From contig NZ_CP010978.1 of NCBI RefSeq assembly GCF_000271665.2, forward strand, positions 3,812,501 to 3,876,500: DNA of 64,000 nucleotides, written 5' to 3'. Both the position numbers and the translations under genes were made by a program. This DNA comes from Pelosinus fermentans JBW45. Lineage in GTDB: Bacteria; Bacillota; Negativicutes; DSM-13327. The notes under the pieces are model-generated. The model was not told the origin of the DNA. It searched no databases and was given only the letters and a program-made list of their open reading frames with translations. Within the stretch, counting starts at the first letter, position 1, and each line of letters starts with the position of its first letter. Shown in pieces: positions 12,001 to 19,836 of the stretch.

Positions 12001-12186
12001 TAATCCATTGGCAGAAGTCTCCACAAGAGGTCTATTTCCTCCTGCTGCTTTTGAATCAGCAACCACTTCCGCCGCTGCGGTCATAGGCTGAGTTGCCATT
12101 AGTAGGAGCATAGTCCAAGCTACTAGCTTCTTACGCCAAATAGACTGGTTAATTAATGAAAAATAGGCTGATTTGGATGATATCAT
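1..12186 (-). CDS. cdiA: Giant CdiA/FhaB-type two-partner secretion exoprotein (3' end outside window)
   Basis: The frame is open from ATG 12186 (AAGGAGG seven bases upstream) to the left edge, 4,062 codons with no stop found. Residues 1-40 form a long signal peptide ending in an Ala-rich cleavage region. Residues about 60-300 are the TPS secretion domain, with NPNGI at 151-155. A long beta-helical FHA-1 region (about 300-2,500) contains the 1,251-bp repeats. Near residues 2,500-3,050 is a Tyr-rich and low-complexity section followed by the block conserved in CdiA/FHA proteins (KYLVETNTHFTSYKNF from 2923, then DGFYEQKLVREQ and LTSDIIWLEE). From about 3,050 come FHA-2 haemagglutinin repeats, and the last visible residues (DKNKLSTGTLTYSDIQNKAE region, then TPNIGVKVSGD) match the segment before the pretoxin domain of CdiA. 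The toxin tip and any immunity gene would lie beyond position 1. Role: surface filament for contact-dependent inhibition or adhesion, exported by the adjacent CdiB. A pure adhesin without toxin is the alternative. Confidence 0.9.
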   Translation of the reverse strand, partial: MISSKSAYFSLINQSIWRKKLVAWTMLLLMATQPMTAAAEVVADSKAAGGNRPLVETSANGLPIVQITQPSAAGISRNQYQQFNVDSRGLILNNSGIITQTQLAGYITGNPFIGHGPSARIILNEVTSKDPSYLRGYTEVAGQKADIIIANPNGIYGDGFGFINTNRAVLTTGTPVFGGSGSLDAFRVSGGQISIQGTGMNAANVDQVDLISRSVAINAQVWAKNLNVVTGSNKVDYKTMDTKTFDSDVASPQVAIDVGQLGGMYAQKIYMVGTEKGLGVNSTGTIAAQAGDITITSAGKLLLANTSATGNIQVAAAEDVTNQKALYAQGNVDITTSGTLHNSGILTARQSTNITAQNVQSIGIVGAGIKNDGTVGTAGNLTVNAAGTIAMNGQNLAAGDLNITGSTLSLANSKTLANGNANLTAVIGDMDHTKGSLQVNGDLSVTAQGAIHNDTANVEAKKLSLIAHSLSNRSGAITQLGKETTTIKAAEGVDNTAGIIATNGDSLQIKSNSLQNSQGQIQHAGTGELSLEMAGDIQNDAGKMATNGQLQLSAQNLNNANGQIIGQKKVNMTTQTLSNQAGRITAQDNLTITATNGIDSNLKSSDVHDTGSIVSGGDLLLTSTGKMLLSGTTSANGDIQIHARDGLSNYSSLYGQGKTDIWTQSVLENSANLITAQNMNITAQSIKSSGTIGAGIQQDGKLGKDGDLTIHAGGTITTQGQNVAAKDLTITGSALTLAGSKTIAGGNGILTATTGDIDHNRATLQIGKNLAATAKGIIYNDNGTIYTENLSLVGKGISNRNGTMSQLGKEVTILSALENIDNRNGIIATNADLLQIKADSLTNSQGQIQHAGTGALSVQTIGNIQNDKGTLATNGKLRVDAKNLDNTKGEIIGQKQVNIITQADIINSQGTIKGSDTVHIAAQGNMNNEQGTIEAKKGMGINVQSLNNQSGLIANLDASRMQVKISQGIQNQSGNISSNGKVDITAQDLSNQGGQITAQGDLTIAAANGIDSNLAAADVKNDGTIASGGDLTLTSAGKVLLSGSTSANGSIQVNAQDGLTNYSELYAAGNTTLTTVGTLQNSGAILSGQNTSMTAETVTSAGILGAGIQTNGTVGSSGDLTIMATDKVTTHGKNLAAGNLKVKAGSIDLSGSTTYAGSSAELTAAAGDIDNMGASLQTAGTLTAISSGTIRNDQDANQVKGEIKAGQLTLTADAISNQGGSLAQIGSGITTLTANTSIDNTGGEVFTNGEAIQIKANSLINSQGKLEHAGTGNLVVETITNVTNDDGKLATNGQLHLIAQKVDNTRGILSAKNMDITSRDAIDNRQGLITSSGDTLLSAQGAVNNEQGSIEASKGLIVTAQSLNNQKGRIVSLGTSNMKVTTSQEIQNQSGLIGGNGKVEITAKHLSNQSGKITAQSNLTIAAANGIDSNLAAGDVKDDGTIASGGDLTLTSAGKVLMSGSTSANGSIQVNAQDGLSNYSELYAGGNTTLTTSGTLQNAGAILSGQNTSMTAETVTSAGILGAGIQTNGTVGSSGDLTIMATDKVTTHGRNLAAGNLKVKAGAIDLSGSTTYAGSSAELTAVAGDINNTGASLQTAGTLTAIASGTIRNDQDANQVKGEIKAGQLTLTADGISNQGGSLVQIGSGLTNLTANNSIDNTGGEVFTNGDAIQIKANSLINSQGKLEHAGTGLLSVETEENYKNDDGKLATNGQLYLTSQEIDNTRGIISAKNIDITSQSAIDNRQGLITSSGDTLLSAQGTVNNEQGSIEASKGLILTVQSLNNQKGRIVSLGTSNMKVTTSQDIQNQSGLIGGNGKVEITAKHLSNQSGKITAQSNLTIAAASGIDSNLAAGDVKDDGTIASGGDLTLTSAGKVLLSGSTSANGSIQVNAQDGLTNYSELYAGGNTTLTTVGTLQNSGAILSGKNTSMTAETVTSAGILGAGIQTNGTVGSSGDLTIMATDKVTTHGRNLAAGNLKVKAGAIDLSGSTTYAGSSAELTAVAGDINNTGASLQTAGTLTAIASGTIRNDQDANQVKGEIKAGQLTLTADGISNQGGNLTQIGLGTTNLTANNSIDNTGGEIFTNGESIQIKANSLINSQGKLEHAGTGTLWIHTEDDFKNDNGKVASNSKINLKTKSIHNENGIIAAQKRLDITSASTFNNSKGFISSIDDTIQITAQGLVNNQEGNIEANKGLNLTAQSLNNANGRIVNVDNSDMKVVVTEGIVNQSGLMGGNGNVRLEAESFNNQTGQVLAEGNLAISVAKGINNIDGKIIAKKNIELSQSAADLNNNRGTIGAGSDLVLQAKAVNNNGGKLGADKDSNITAQSIQGIGQIIAGQDLNISLNSDYANEKGNELKANRNLRMTTTGMITNQGTIGAVENVNVSGSSILNDTESILTSGNTLTANATGSIINKGTIEGDAVNISGDNIQNTGAIFGHNLIVTADKITNEGSSAVIATTGNASLYARTAVENKDDASIYSMGDIAIAGSKDKNSIGEYINRTGNVLNQSANIEAEKDISIYADEITNKKREFVTEQTVVSTNTTHETAAVPVAKSGNDISGGYYESYDRDEGFTWHKEKSLLPIYYYEVPWAGGDVVRVTYVNKDQTDTVTVAETRVVKDSPLGKIMSGGNMTLRANSVNNEVSWILANGILNTVAGSINNTAVGSSRVTTYDSKAVYRKHFYRRSGHSGGYENDYSWDTIDYYEYETIPSHNETTEQLPGYTSLYGGGQGVTIQAQTITNQTIQPSGAPVGDMATTVAPTGNIEIPVGNTSSGITVGGNIGNPVSNKSNTVTPGSNSGASVSSTTSGIATGKNIGTSISNNTNTVMPGNSLGISVSNTASGITAGGNIDVPTETKNPSVTPGGNSGIPVGTVVQEQNSSLNVDGTGKSLPSDPQIMNIGKGSPSSNEFIVPTSGLFTIHTEPEHKYLVETNTHFTSYKNFASSDYMLQKITSDPEKTQKRLGDGFYEQKLVREQITNLTGRSSLDSSVSSEEEFKTLMNNGVTYAQEFNLHVGVALTSEQMKQLTSDIIWLEEREVDGQKVLVPVVYLSQVRDSDLKPTGALITGDTINITATGNLTNSGTIHADTQSAITASNIINRGGVIDGGSMTKLTATQDIINQSGMITGGQLDLSAKRDIINETLVSAVNVGPIQTTLVNQIGTIAAKDGLTVQAGRDILISGAQVSASKEIDLNAGRNIEITSVEHQQQLKTVLGNVKVSSETTTSISSSIKAGDNLTITAQKDITLQGAQVKAGQAVAISAGNTLEISSVENRENGSAATTSPRNFNNTNISYDKTTNVASNIESGSDITLKANDINLRGTQINAVQNIDIAANQNLTVTSVQDTSSLQVHGSSILNRTSALEAIGISNTDISAMPVKSNGFHGYGSSAKFKSTTSDVTNVASNITAGNNVSIISTGDTNLQGAQVAAGNALDIAAVGNINISAVKDETISDQTIDIRHGWKKTKTDDETVIGTTLQGDNKVTITAGHLPGSTEINSTEGNINIEGSHIASDNGKVEITADKDITIQDVTEKHESLVVTHKKKSGFLSSKTTDTMNHALINEVVGSTISGDTVAVISGNDLTVKGSNVVGTNDVTFTAQNDVTITSAAETGADEHYSYTKKSGLFSGGGLGFTIGSQSTKTTTKEQTLGEVGSTIGSIDGNVSITAGEKVNSEGTTFVSGNDLSITGKEVTIDNTVDTYDSQTKYEFKQSGLSVSLGGGIVNTATSAYNNIERSGQVEDERLQALYDYKAIKDLDKINDQLSKGVSKENLKKDVSVSISIGSTKMTSEQTVHTETVNTSNMNAGGDVTIKATEDDVNLKGTNINAKNITLDAAENINIGAAENKQQTTTNTSSSSWAFGGTIGSGFFGNVSKGSGKENENATTNTGSVIDANDTLKIKSGADTNIIGSQVKGDTVVANVDGNLNIVSKQDTDDYTSKNQSSGFGISTGPKGGITGSVSKGKTDSTYASVTEQAGIHAGEGGFDIHVGKNTDLKGAVIASDAIPDKNKLSTGTLTYSDIQNKAEYSASSSGVNLDTRKGAEKKDAGLTPNIGVKVSGDSDSTTKSAI
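3577..3882 (-). repeat. Three tandem 34-aa (102-bp) units in the exoprotein linker
   Basis: Three consecutive in-frame units of 34 residues occupy 3781-3882, 3679-3780 and 3577-3678. Each has the pattern SGI-x-x-G-x-NI near its start and a later T-V-x-PG block rich in Ser, Asn and Gly. They lie just before the conserved EFIVPTSGLFTIH section and after a Tyr-rich stretch, so they probably form a flexible linker between the FHA-1 filament and the following domain. Copy number could vary between strains. Confidence 0.75.
5870..9625 (-). repeat. cdiA: Three 1,251-bp-class tandem repeats inside the exoprotein gene
   Basis: Units start (in plus coordinates) at 5870, 7121 and 8372, marked by the recurring CAGCATG-TCTAGTTTTCCCTGG region; the period is 1,251 bp (417 codons). 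The segments near 6040-6440 and 7291-7691 are nearly identical and the 8540-8960 copy has only scattered substitutions. Two more diverged units follow toward the N-terminus: from 9626 (about 981 bp) and from 10607. All units stay in frame and encode FHA-type beta-helix rungs. The near identity suggests recent duplication or gene conversion, and assembly collapse is possible here. Confidence 0.85.
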
Positions 12187-12245
12187 GGTAGAACCTCCTT
12201 AAGTATCACAAAAAAATACTATGGATTTATTTTTCAGATCTACTA

Positions 12246-13985
12246 TTAAATCTGATAACTAAGCTGAAATCCTAGAGAATAAGGACTGGTTTGGTACCCT
12301 TCTGGTTTATAAAGAGGCCAACTAGTAAAGATATCATAATAAATACCGCCTTCGCTTCCACGTATACCAAGGGCTGCGCCAGCCAATTTCTTTCCTAGAA
12401 GCCACTGGGTTCCAGAGCCGCTTACTTGTCCATAGTCAAGTCCTATATAGGCTTCTTTTCCTTGGGCTACGGGCATGCTCCATTCATTGCGTATGTAAAA
12501 TCCTTTTTCGGCGAGTAAGGTTTGTTCTCCATCAAAGCCCCGGACGGTGTAGCGGTTACCAATGCTGAAATAATCCGCCGTATACAGTAAGTCTTTGGTG
12601 TATTGTCCGCTAAAGGTAAAGGAATACTTCCCTTCTACGCTGCCAATTTTCATGGGAGTGGAAATTGTCGTATCTAAGGTCCAGAGTTTATAACGGGTTG
12701 TTAGGTCATTTGCTCCTCCTGTTTCTGGCTGAGCATTAAACCACGGTACGCCCTGTCGATGATCCAGCTTTACATCCAGTACTGTTTTTCCAAAGTACTG
12801 CCGGTGGCTAATGCCAATTTCATTAGCGGTAACATTCTTGCGCTGAGAATCGATTTCCGTATCGGCAATAAAACTTTTGCTATGTTTTTTTATGATGCCA
12901 AATTCCAAACTGGTCTTACTTTGTTGGTCACGATGGATAAGCCGCTGCACGCGAAATTCTGTATTGTCACTCTTTCCCGAAGAGAGAAAGGTCTCGTTGG
13001 CTCCTCTTATAGTTTGATGGTAGTTGTAGGAACTGCCGGATAAAGTAAAGGTCCAGTACCCATAGGGCACTGAAAATTGATAACTGTTTCCCCTTGTACC
13101 ATATTGGTCCCCTTCTTGCTGGGCATCTTTATTGAAGGATATGTAGAAAAGATCATTGAGTCCAAATAGGTTGTCAAAAGATAAGGATGTGGATGCTTGG
13201 ATTTTCCCAGTGGATTTGCTGCCAGAATCATCTAAGGAAAGGGTCATACGAAAAGGATTACTGGATTTCATGGTAATGTTGACATCACTTTCACCGGGGT
13301 TTTCTCCTGGAGAGATCTGCATATCGGCATCTTGTGAGGGTACTCGTTTGATTTGTTCTAATCCTTGCTCTAGATCACGAAGATTGAGAATGTTTCCTGG
13401 ACGAGTGGGAAAGGCTGTATACCAATTGGCACGGGTATCAGGATTCGTAAAGTGAATATTTCTTATAATGCCAGGAACCAGCATCAGTTTTAAGGTACCA
13501 CTTGAAAGATCTTGCTCGGGTATGCCAATGCGTGTCGTGGTATATCCGCGGGCAATTAAGGCATTGGTCAGGCGCTTGACGATGAGATTGATTCCGTCTT
13601 TGCCAATTTTCTGACCTTGATAGGGAAGCAGCATATCCTCTAGCCAAGAAAACTTTTCAACTCTATCCCCTTCTAGTTTTAGGGTATGAATCAAAAAACT
13701 GAGTTCTTCCACTGGCAGCGTTGTTTCTTGTGTCGACTTTACTTCAGGTTGCAAAAACGTGTCTTTGGATTGTTCTCGACTCCGCCTCTCTTGTGCTTCT
13801 TGCTGACTGCGGCGGCGAAGTTCTTCTTGCTGCATGCGGTTGCTTGCCTCTTGCTCTGCAGGGGTGATGGCCTGTACATTACTGAGTCCATAAAATGTTA
13901 GAATAAAAGTTACAATGATAGCATTTAGCAGATTCCACCTGCCACCAGTTGATAATCTCTTCGTAAAGAACTGTAAATCGTGCAT
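12246..13985 (-). CDS. cdiB: Outer-membrane two-partner secretion transporter (CdiB/FhaC/ShlB family)
   Basis: This 579-aa protein exports the downstream exoprotein across the outer membrane. The first 39 residues form an extended signal peptide ending in NVQA. Residues about 40-75 are a charged Gln/Arg/Glu-rich segment typical of the plug helix and linker. Residues about 94-170 form a POTRA domain, and the rest is a 16-strand-type beta-barrel with the family motif TVRGFDGE near residue 480 (the L6 loop). ATG 13985 has TAGGAGG upstream. It ends 59 bp before the exoprotein start on the same strand, giving the B-A order of enterobacterial cdiBAI loci and implying one operon. Its presence is strong evidence for an outer membrane. 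Confidence 0.93.
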   Translation of the reverse strand: MHDLQFFTKRLSTGGRWNLLNAIIVTFILTFYGLSNVQAITPAEQEASNRMQQEELRRRSQQEAQERRSREQSKDTFLQPEVKSTQETTLPVEELSFLIHTLKLEGDRVEKFSWLEDMLLPYQGQKIGKDGINLIVKRLTNALIARGYTTTRIGIPEQDLSSGTLKLMLVPGIIRNIHFTNPDTRANWYTAFPTRPGNILNLRDLEQGLEQIKRVPSQDADMQISPGENPGESDVNITMKSSNPFRMTLSLDDSGSKSTGKIQASTSLSFDNLFGLNDLFYISFNKDAQQEGDQYGTRGNSYQFSVPYGYWTFTLSGSSYNYHQTIRGANETFLSSGKSDNTEFRVQRLIHRDQQSKTSLEFGIIKKHSKSFIADTEIDSQRKNVTANEIGISHRQYFGKTVLDVKLDHRQGVPWFNAQPETGGANDLTTRYKLWTLDTTISTPMKIGSVEGKYSFTFSGQYTKDLLYTADYFSIGNRYTVRGFDGEQTLLAEKGFYIRNEWSMPVAQGKEAYIGLDYGQVSGSGTQWLLGKKLAGAALGIRGSEGGIYYDIFTSWPLYKPEGYQTSPYSLGFQLSYQI

Positions 13986-14221
13986 GAAGTATTCCTCCTA
14001 TTGTGACTGAAAGGATTTGCATAGATTTAGAATGATTGCAAATTCCATTACAATAAATAACGATTAAATATGGATAATTGTCCTAGAAATTAGGTCTTAT
14101 TATAGATCATTTCAACTTTTACCGCCTATATCAAAAGGTATAGATGTCAAAGAAATTTCAAAGTTTCCTTATGTATGAATGTTGCATTTTATAGGTTTTT
14201 GTAGAAGTTTGTCGCAAAATA

Positions 14222-14257
14222 AAAATCCCATGACTTTTTACCTAGTCATGGGATTTT
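14222..14257 (-). terminator. Rho-independent terminator of the mutase operon
   Basis: A perfect 14-bp stem with an 8-nt loop, built on ATCCCATGACT, is followed on the minus strand by TTTTTATTTT. It lies 20 bp after the meaB stop and separates that operon from cdiB. The rest of 13986-14276 holds an inverted CTATA-ctttt-TATAG element near 14128-14146 and AT-rich sequence that presumably contains the cdiB promoter; no convincing -35/-10 pair could be fixed. Confidence 0.85.
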
Positions 14258-14276
14258 ACTTTTGTTTTAAAAAGGC

Positions 14277-15419
14277 TCAATGTCCTTCAAAGATCTCAAT
14301 TAAGCTCTTCACTGCCATGGTGGCGGAAATGCGCCCTTCTATCACATCTTGTTCAATTATTGGCTTTTTTTGAATTACTTCGGGATGATTCATAAATAAG
14401 GTTTGTAAATATTCTTGCACCATGGATTGTACCCAGCTTAACATTTGCGTCCGACGTCGTCTTTCAAAGATTCCAGATGCTGCAGTTACTTTCTGGAACT
14501 TTTCAATCATCCGCCAAACCTCTTCCACTCCCTCACCAGTATATGCGGAACAAGTATGTCCTTTCGTAACCCATCCTTCTGTAGCGGGACGCAAAAAATG
14601 CAAGATGCGGTCATAATCTACTTTCGCCATCAAAGCCTTCTGCTTGTTATCACCGTCTGCCTTATTGATTACAATGGCATCCGCTAATTCAATGACTCCT
14701 TTTTTCATACCTTGCAGTTCATCTCCTGCTCCAGTGATCATCAGCAAGAGGAAAAAATCAACCATAGAGCGAACTGTTACTTCGCTTTGCCCTACACCAA
14801 CGGTTTCAATTAACAGTACATCATAGCCACCAGCTTCACATAGCAGAATCGTTTCCCGGCTTTTACGAGTTACCCCTCCCAATGTTCCGCTTGAAGGAGA
14901 AGGTCTGATAAAAGCTCTTGGGTCACGAGAGAGTTGTTCCATGCGAGTCTTATCTCCTAAAATACTGCCCTTCGTTACCGTACTGCTAGGATCAACTGCC
15001 AGCACTGCCACTTTATGCCCTTTATTACACAATTGACACCCCAGAGCCTCAATAAAAGTACTTTTGCCGGCTCCCGGGACACCAGTAATCCCTACGCGGA
15101 CAGATTTGCCTGTATGAGGCAGCAACTGTTTTAATATTTCCTGGGCCAGCTCCATGTGAGCTGGCAAATTACTTTCAATGAGTGTGATCGCTCTGGACAG
15201 CATAACCCGATTGCCACTCAATACACCTTGAACATATTCATCTACGGAAGGCTGGCGACGAACGGTTCGAGGCTGAAAAGACATATCTGTTTTTTCCTGG
15301 TTCTGCATACCATCATGCCGACTCTGAATTCCGCCCATAACTTCTGTAGTAAAGGCCTCTCCTGCATTGGCTGGAATCCATTCCGGCTTCCACCGATCCT
15401 TCTTCTCTTCATGATTCAT
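14277..15419 (-). CDS. meaB: Methylmalonyl-CoA mutase-associated GTPase MeaB/ArgK
   Basis: This is a 380-aa G3E-type P-loop GTPase that protects and reloads adenosylcobalamin in methylmalonyl-CoA mutase. The Walker A sequence GVPGAGKS is at residues 113-120, followed by the DPSS and IETVGVGQSE switch segments and the NKAD guanine-specificity motif. The C-terminal helical arm is the dimerisation element of the family. About 55 extra residues precede the usual family start; a start at the internal methionine near residue 46 is possible. It begins one base after the mutB stop, so it is translationally coupled to its client enzyme. Confidence 0.93.
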   Translation of the reverse strand: MNHEEKKDRWKPEWIPANAGEAFTTEVMGGIQSRHDGMQNQEKTDMSFQPRTVRRQPSVDEYVQGVLSGNRVMLSRAITLIESNLPAHMELAQEILKQLLPHTGKSVRVGITGVPGAGKSTFIEALGCQLCNKGHKVAVLAVDPSSTVTKGSILGDKTRMEQLSRDPRAFIRPSPSSGTLGGVTRKSRETILLCEAGGYDVLLIETVGVGQSEVTVRSMVDFFLLLMITGAGDELQGMKKGVIELADAIVINKADGDNKQKALMAKVDYDRILHFLRPATEGWVTKGHTCSAYTGEGVEEVWRMIEKFQKVTAASGIFERRRRTQMLSWVQSMVQEYLQTLFMNHPEVIQKKPIIEQDVIEGRISATMAVKSLIEIFEGH

Positions 15420-15420
15420 C

Positions 15421-17607
15421 TCATTTCACTTCCTGTGAATAACGTCCTAACTCTTTTAATATTTTCTCTGCTGCTACCGGAATAATGGTTCCTGGTCCAA
15501 AAATGGCTGCGGCTCCATTTTCTCGCAAGAACTCATAATCTTGGGCCGGGATAACCCCACCGATGACAACCATAATATCTTCTCGTCCAAGTTTCTTTAG
15601 TTCTTCAATGAGCTGTGGCAGCAACGTTTTATGTCCAGCTGCCAATGAACTCATACCTACTACGTGAACATCATTATCGACGGCTTGCTGTGCGGTTTCT
15701 TCTGCGGTTTGGAACAAAGGTCCGATATCTACGTCAAATCCCATATCGGCAAAGGCAGTTGATATTACTTTTGCTCCTCGATCATGGCCATCCTGCCCCA
15801 TTTTGGCAATCATAATTCTTGGGCGGCGACCTTCCGTTTTTTCAAACTCATCAGCCATGGCCCTTACTTTATTGATCGTTTCTTCTTCGGCAAACTCACT
15901 GCTATATACCCCGGAAATCGAGCGGATAATCGCCTTATGCCGTCCGGCAACGTGCTCAATGGCATCGGAAATCTCACCTAAACTCGCTCTGGCTCTTGTT
16001 GCTTCAATGGCCAGTGCCAATACATTTCCTTCTCCTGTTTCCATGGATTTTGTAATGGCCTCCAAGGAGCGTCTAACTCTATCATTATCCCGATTGCTGC
16101 GTAGCTTTTCCAAACGCTGAATTTGAGACAGACGAACGGCTGTATTATCTACGGACAAAATATCAAGAGGATCTTCTTTTTCCAGCCGATACCGATTGAC
16201 TCCTACAATCGTTTCCCTGCCTGAGTCAATATGTGCCTGACGTCTTGCCGCTGCTTCTTCAATTCTCATTTTAGGAAGCCCTGTGTCAATCGCCTTGGAC
16301 ATGCCTCCTAATCGTTCTACTTCCTGAATATGACTCCATGCTCTTTTAACCAATTCATTCGTCAAAGCTTCTACATAATAAGAGCCGCCCCATGGATCGA
16401 GAACTTTACAAACCATGGTTTCATCCTGAATATAAAGCTGCGTATTACGAGCTATTCGGGCAGAGAAGTCTGTAGGCAAAGCAATGGCCTCATCCAGTGC
16501 ATTGGTATGCAGTGACTGTGTATGACCAAGGGCAGCTCCCATAGCTTCCATGCAAGTGCGTCCTACATTGTTAAAAGGATCCTGCTCGGTCAGGCTCCAA
16601 CCTGAAGTTTGGGAGTGAGTCCTAAGGGCCATGGATTTTGGGTTTTTAGGATTAAATTGTTTAATAATCTTAGCCCATAGCAAACGTCCTGCCCGCATTT
16701 TGGCTACTTCCATAAAATAATTCTTACCAATCGCCCAGAAAAAAGATAGCCGCGGAGCAAAAGCATCCACATCCATGCCTGCCTTAATTCCTGTTTTAAT
16801 ATACTCCAAACCATCGGCTAAGGTATAACCAAGTTCAATATCCGCAGTAGCTCCTGCTTCTTGCATATGGTAGCCGGAAATACTAATACTATTAAACTTT
16901 GGCATAAACTGTGAAGTATAAGAGAATATATCTGCAATGATGCGCATGGATGGCTCAGGTGGATAGATATAGGTATTACGCACCATGAATTCTTTCAAGA
17001 TATCATTTTGAATGGTACCTGTTAGTAACTCCTGTTTTACCCCTTGCTCTTCTGCTGCCACAATATAAAAAGCCAATATCGGCAGCACAGCCCCATTCAT
17101 TGTCATGGATACTGACATCTTATCCAAAGGGATACCTGAGAATAAAATTTCCATATCTAAGATGGAATCAACAGCAACACCGGCCTTTCCTACATCCCCC
17201 ACAACACGGGGATGATCAGAATCATAACCTCTATGGGTCGCCAAATCAAAAGCAATGGACAGACCTTTTTGCCCGGCAGCCAGGTTCCGCCGATAAAAGG
17301 CATTACTTTCCTCAGCAGTGGAAAATCCTGCATATTGACGCACGGTCCATGGTCTTAGCACATACATATTAGCATAGGGCCCCCGCAAGAAGGGCGCGAT
17401 TCCAGCTACATAAGGCAAATGATCGATTCCCTCGAGATCAGCTTTGGTATATAAAGGTTTCAGATTGATTTGCTCCATCGTCTTAAATTCTAATTCATCG
17501 AGCAACTTACCGCTGTTACGTTCCACTTCTTTCTGCCAGGCAGATATATCGGAAGAGTCAAAGTCTTTTCGGCAAGAGATTTTAGTAAAATCTGGTTTTA
17601 TTAACAT
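15421..17607 (-). CDS. mutB: Methylmalonyl-CoA mutase, large (catalytic, B12-binding) subunit
   Basis: The 728-aa protein interconverts succinyl-CoA and methylmalonyl-CoA, the carbon rearrangement of propionate fermentation. The N-terminal TIM barrel carries the substrate-channel sequence [20 protein letters not shown], and the C-terminal Rossmann domain carries DGHDRG, the D-x-H-x-x-G motif whose His is the lower cobalt ligand, followed by GMSSLAAGH. The ATG overlaps the mutA stop by one base (TAATG). The length is normal for the alpha subunit. No epimerase or methylmalonyl-CoA decarboxylase gene is in the window. Confidence 0.96.
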   Translation of the reverse strand: MLIKPDFTKISCRKDFDSSDISAWQKEVERNSGKLLDELEFKTMEQINLKPLYTKADLEGIDHLPYVAGIAPFLRGPYANMYVLRPWTVRQYAGFSTAEESNAFYRRNLAAGQKGLSIAFDLATHRGYDSDHPRVVGDVGKAGVAVDSILDMEILFSGIPLDKMSVSMTMNGAVLPILAFYIVAAEEQGVKQELLTGTIQNDILKEFMVRNTYIYPPEPSMRIIADIFSYTSQFMPKFNSISISGYHMQEAGATADIELGYTLADGLEYIKTGIKAGMDVDAFAPRLSFFWAIGKNYFMEVAKMRAGRLLWAKIIKQFNPKNPKSMALRTHSQTSGWSLTEQDPFNNVGRTCMEAMGAALGHTQSLHTNALDEAIALPTDFSARIARNTQLYIQDETMVCKVLDPWGGSYYVEALTNELVKRAWSHIQEVERLGGMSKAIDTGLPKMRIEEAAARRQAHIDSGRETIVGVNRYRLEKEDPLDILSVDNTAVRLSQIQRLEKLRSNRDNDRVRRSLEAITKSMETGEGNVLALAIEATRARASLGEISDAIEHVAGRHKAIIRSISGVYSSEFAEEETINKVRAMADEFEKTEGRRPRIMIAKMGQDGHDRGAKVISTAFADMGFDVDIGPLFQTAEETAQQAVDNDVHVVGMSSLAAGHKTLLPQLIEELKKLGREDIMVVIGGVIPAQDYEFLRENGAAAIFGPGTIIPVAAEKILKELGRYSQEVK

Positions 17608-19784
17608 TACACAATACCTCTATCTTTCTGAAGTTTGGCAAGCATTTTATAACAATTGGCTCTAACATGGATAAAATCGTCGACCCCAGCTTCTTTGTAC
17701 ACCAGTTGCAAATCTTCTGAAGGTAAACCTGCTAAAAATAATGTGATCTGAGGATTGCCGTCCTTAATAAGTTTAGCCAAAGGTGGTACCAATTCCGGAT
17801 AGGTGGCATCTGTTGAGCAAATGACAGCAATTGTTGCCCCGGACTTCAAAGCAGCCTTAGCCGCTTCTTCTACCGTAGCAAAACCATTGTTTTTCAACAT
17901 GGTAAAAGCGCCTACCTCTAAAAAGCCGCTGACAAAATCGGCTCGCGCCTTATGCTGAGGAATTTCTCCCATATTAACAAGGAATACCTCTACATTCTTG
18001 CCTGTTCTTTCGATATAGGATTCTGTACGCTGGCGTAATTGCCTAAATTGTTCGTCAGCTGAATGAACCTTCATAGGGTTAATTGATGTTACACTCTGAT
18101 TTTTACGAATCGCATTCGTAATATCCCCCAATGTAGCTCCGCTAAGAATAGCAGTAATGGCTGCCTCTAAAAGAGATTTTTCTGCTGTCCCCTTCAATGA
18201 TAACTGCTCCACTTCTGCTAATCTGCTTTTATATTCTACATCGTCAATATCTTGGCGATAGTCATTAATTTGGTTCTTACGCTGCTCTTTGAAAATATTA
18301 GCAGCAAAAACAGGAACCTCCAATGGTTTTTCCAGCAGATTGGGATACATATTGGTTCCTAAAATGACATCTTTACGCTTGGCCAGACCATCTGCCTTGC
18401 TTTTCGCTGTAGCTTCTACCCGCTCCTGAGGCAAGTTTTGCTGCAAGGATTCCATAATACCCCCGACTGCTTCTACCTCTTGAAACAAGGTCCAGGTCTT
18501 TTCGGCTACTGCACTCGTTAAGTTTTCTATATACCAAGATCCGCCCGCCGGATCAACAGGCTGCGTCAAATTGCATTCCTGCTGCAGCATGATTTGTGTA
18601 TTGCGGGCAATACGATGAGAAAAATCATCTGCTGGTCGTATGGCCTCGTCAAAATAACCTACATGCAAACTATCCACACCGCCTACAATAGCAGAAAAGG
18701 CTTCTGTGGTTGTCCTAAGCATATTTACATAAGGATCATAGACACTTTTTGTAAAAGCAGAAGTTCGTGCATGAATATACATTTTTTGCGCCTCTTGGGT
18801 TCCGCCGAAAGCCTCAACAATCTGCGCCCACAACATACGTCCAGCTCTGAGTTTAGCAATTTCCATAAAGAAATTAGTACCTACCGAGAAGGAAAAAGCG
18901 ATCTGTTTAGCAGCGACATCAATAGCAACGCCTCGCTGCTGCATTTTTTGCAAATATTCCACACCAGTGGCTAATACAAAAGCTAACTCTTGTACTGCAT
19001 TTGCACCACTATTATGATACGGCTGTCCTTGTACCAGTATCGTTCTTAATTGTTTTGTATTATCGTGAGCCCAGTTAGCCGTCGCTGCCATTTCATCATA
19101 GTAGGCATCTAAAGGATAGGATAATTCACCCACTGTAGCCAAATATCCGATTGGATCTACACCAATGCAGCCTTTTAACTGATGATAATCTCGACCATTG
19201 GCTTTCATTAAGGCGACAAATAAACTGAGCAGCTGCATACCAGAAGTACCCGCAAAGATCAATAATGGAGTTTTTTCTAAATCAAAACCATGAAAAGCCT
19301 GCTGTACATCATCTAAGGTTGATAAAGATATGCCTTTGCCTAGATACGTATCATCGGCTTTGTCACCATCGATGCCATTCAAGGTTGCTTTGTCGGCGAC
19401 TACATGAATGGTTGTTCCACCCTTATTTAACTCCTGCTGCAGAGCTTCATGCATTTTCACAGCAAAAGGTTCGGCACACTCTTGGCTGATCTCCCATGGT
19501 TTGTCTAAATATCCCATAGCGTTGGATCCTCGTACAAAAGGAAAGCTGCCAGGCAAGGATTCACAATGAGTTAATCCTTCCAAATCTTCCATCCGATACA
19601 TTGGCTGTAAATTAATACCTTCATAGGTTTTGGTGATTAGCTTTTTCTCCCAATTGGCTCCTTTTAGTGCTTTTTCTGACTCAGCCCGCCATTCTTCATA
19701 GGTGGGATAGGGAAATTCCGCAAAGAACCGTGTTGGCGGCTCTTCATGATCTGTTTCTTTCTTCTCTACATTCTGATTTGACAT
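17607..19784 (-). CDS. mutA: Methylmalonyl-CoA mutase, small subunit
   Basis: This is the structural partner of MutB (about 725 aa). It has the TIM-barrel fold and a degenerate cobalamin domain: where MutB has DGHDRG this protein reads [12 protein letters not shown], without the D-x-H-x-x-G cobalt ligand, as expected for the beta subunit. The frame is open up to 19874, but that would overlap the preceding gene by 38 bp. The preferred start is ATG 19784 (GGTGA upstream); ATG 19799 is an alternative. The sequence [12 protein letters not shown] marks the conserved N-terminus. It is co-transcribed with the DnaA-N-like gene, mutB and meaB behind the cobalamin riboswitch. Confidence 0.94.
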   Translation of the reverse strand: MSNQNVEKKETDHEEPPTRFFAEFPYPTYEEWRAESEKALKGANWEKKLITKTYEGINLQPMYRMEDLEGLTHCESLPGSFPFVRGSNAMGYLDKPWEISQECAEPFAVKMHEALQQELNKGGTTIHVVADKATLNGIDGDKADDTYLGKGISLSTLDDVQQAFHGFDLEKTPLLIFAGTSGMQLLSLFVALMKANGRDYHQLKGCIGVDPIGYLATVGELSYPLDAYYDEMAATANWAHDNTKQLRTILVQGQPYHNSGANAVQELAFVLATGVEYLQKMQQRGVAIDVAAKQIAFSFSVGTNFFMEIAKLRAGRMLWAQIVEAFGGTQEAQKMYIHARTSAFTKSVYDPYVNMLRTTTEAFSAIVGGVDSLHVGYFDEAIRPADDFSHRIARNTQIMLQQECNLTQPVDPAGGSWYIENLTSAVAEKTWTLFQEVEAVGGIMESLQQNLPQERVEATAKSKADGLAKRKDVILGTNMYPNLLEKPLEVPVFAANIFKEQRKNQINDYRQDIDDVEYKSRLAEVEQLSLKGTAEKSLLEAAITAILSGATLGDITNAIRKNQSVTSINPMKVHSADEQFRQLRQRTESYIERTGKNVEVFLVNMGEIPQHKARADFVSGFLEVGAFTMLKNNGFATVEEAAKAALKSGATIAVICSTDATYPELVPPLAKLIKDGNPQITLFLAGLPSEDLQLVYKEAGVDDFIHVRANCYKMLAKLQKDRGIV

Positions 19785-19836
19785 ACTTTCACCATCCATT
19801 TCATCATCATTCTCTAGCTTTTCATTCAATAATCCA

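Noticed and set aside
14080-14170. Promoter of the cdiBA operon (TTGACA at 14145-14150 and TATAAT near 14100)
   Set aside because: The two elements are too far apart to belong together, and neither has a good partner at 16-18 bp, so no promoter was annotated.
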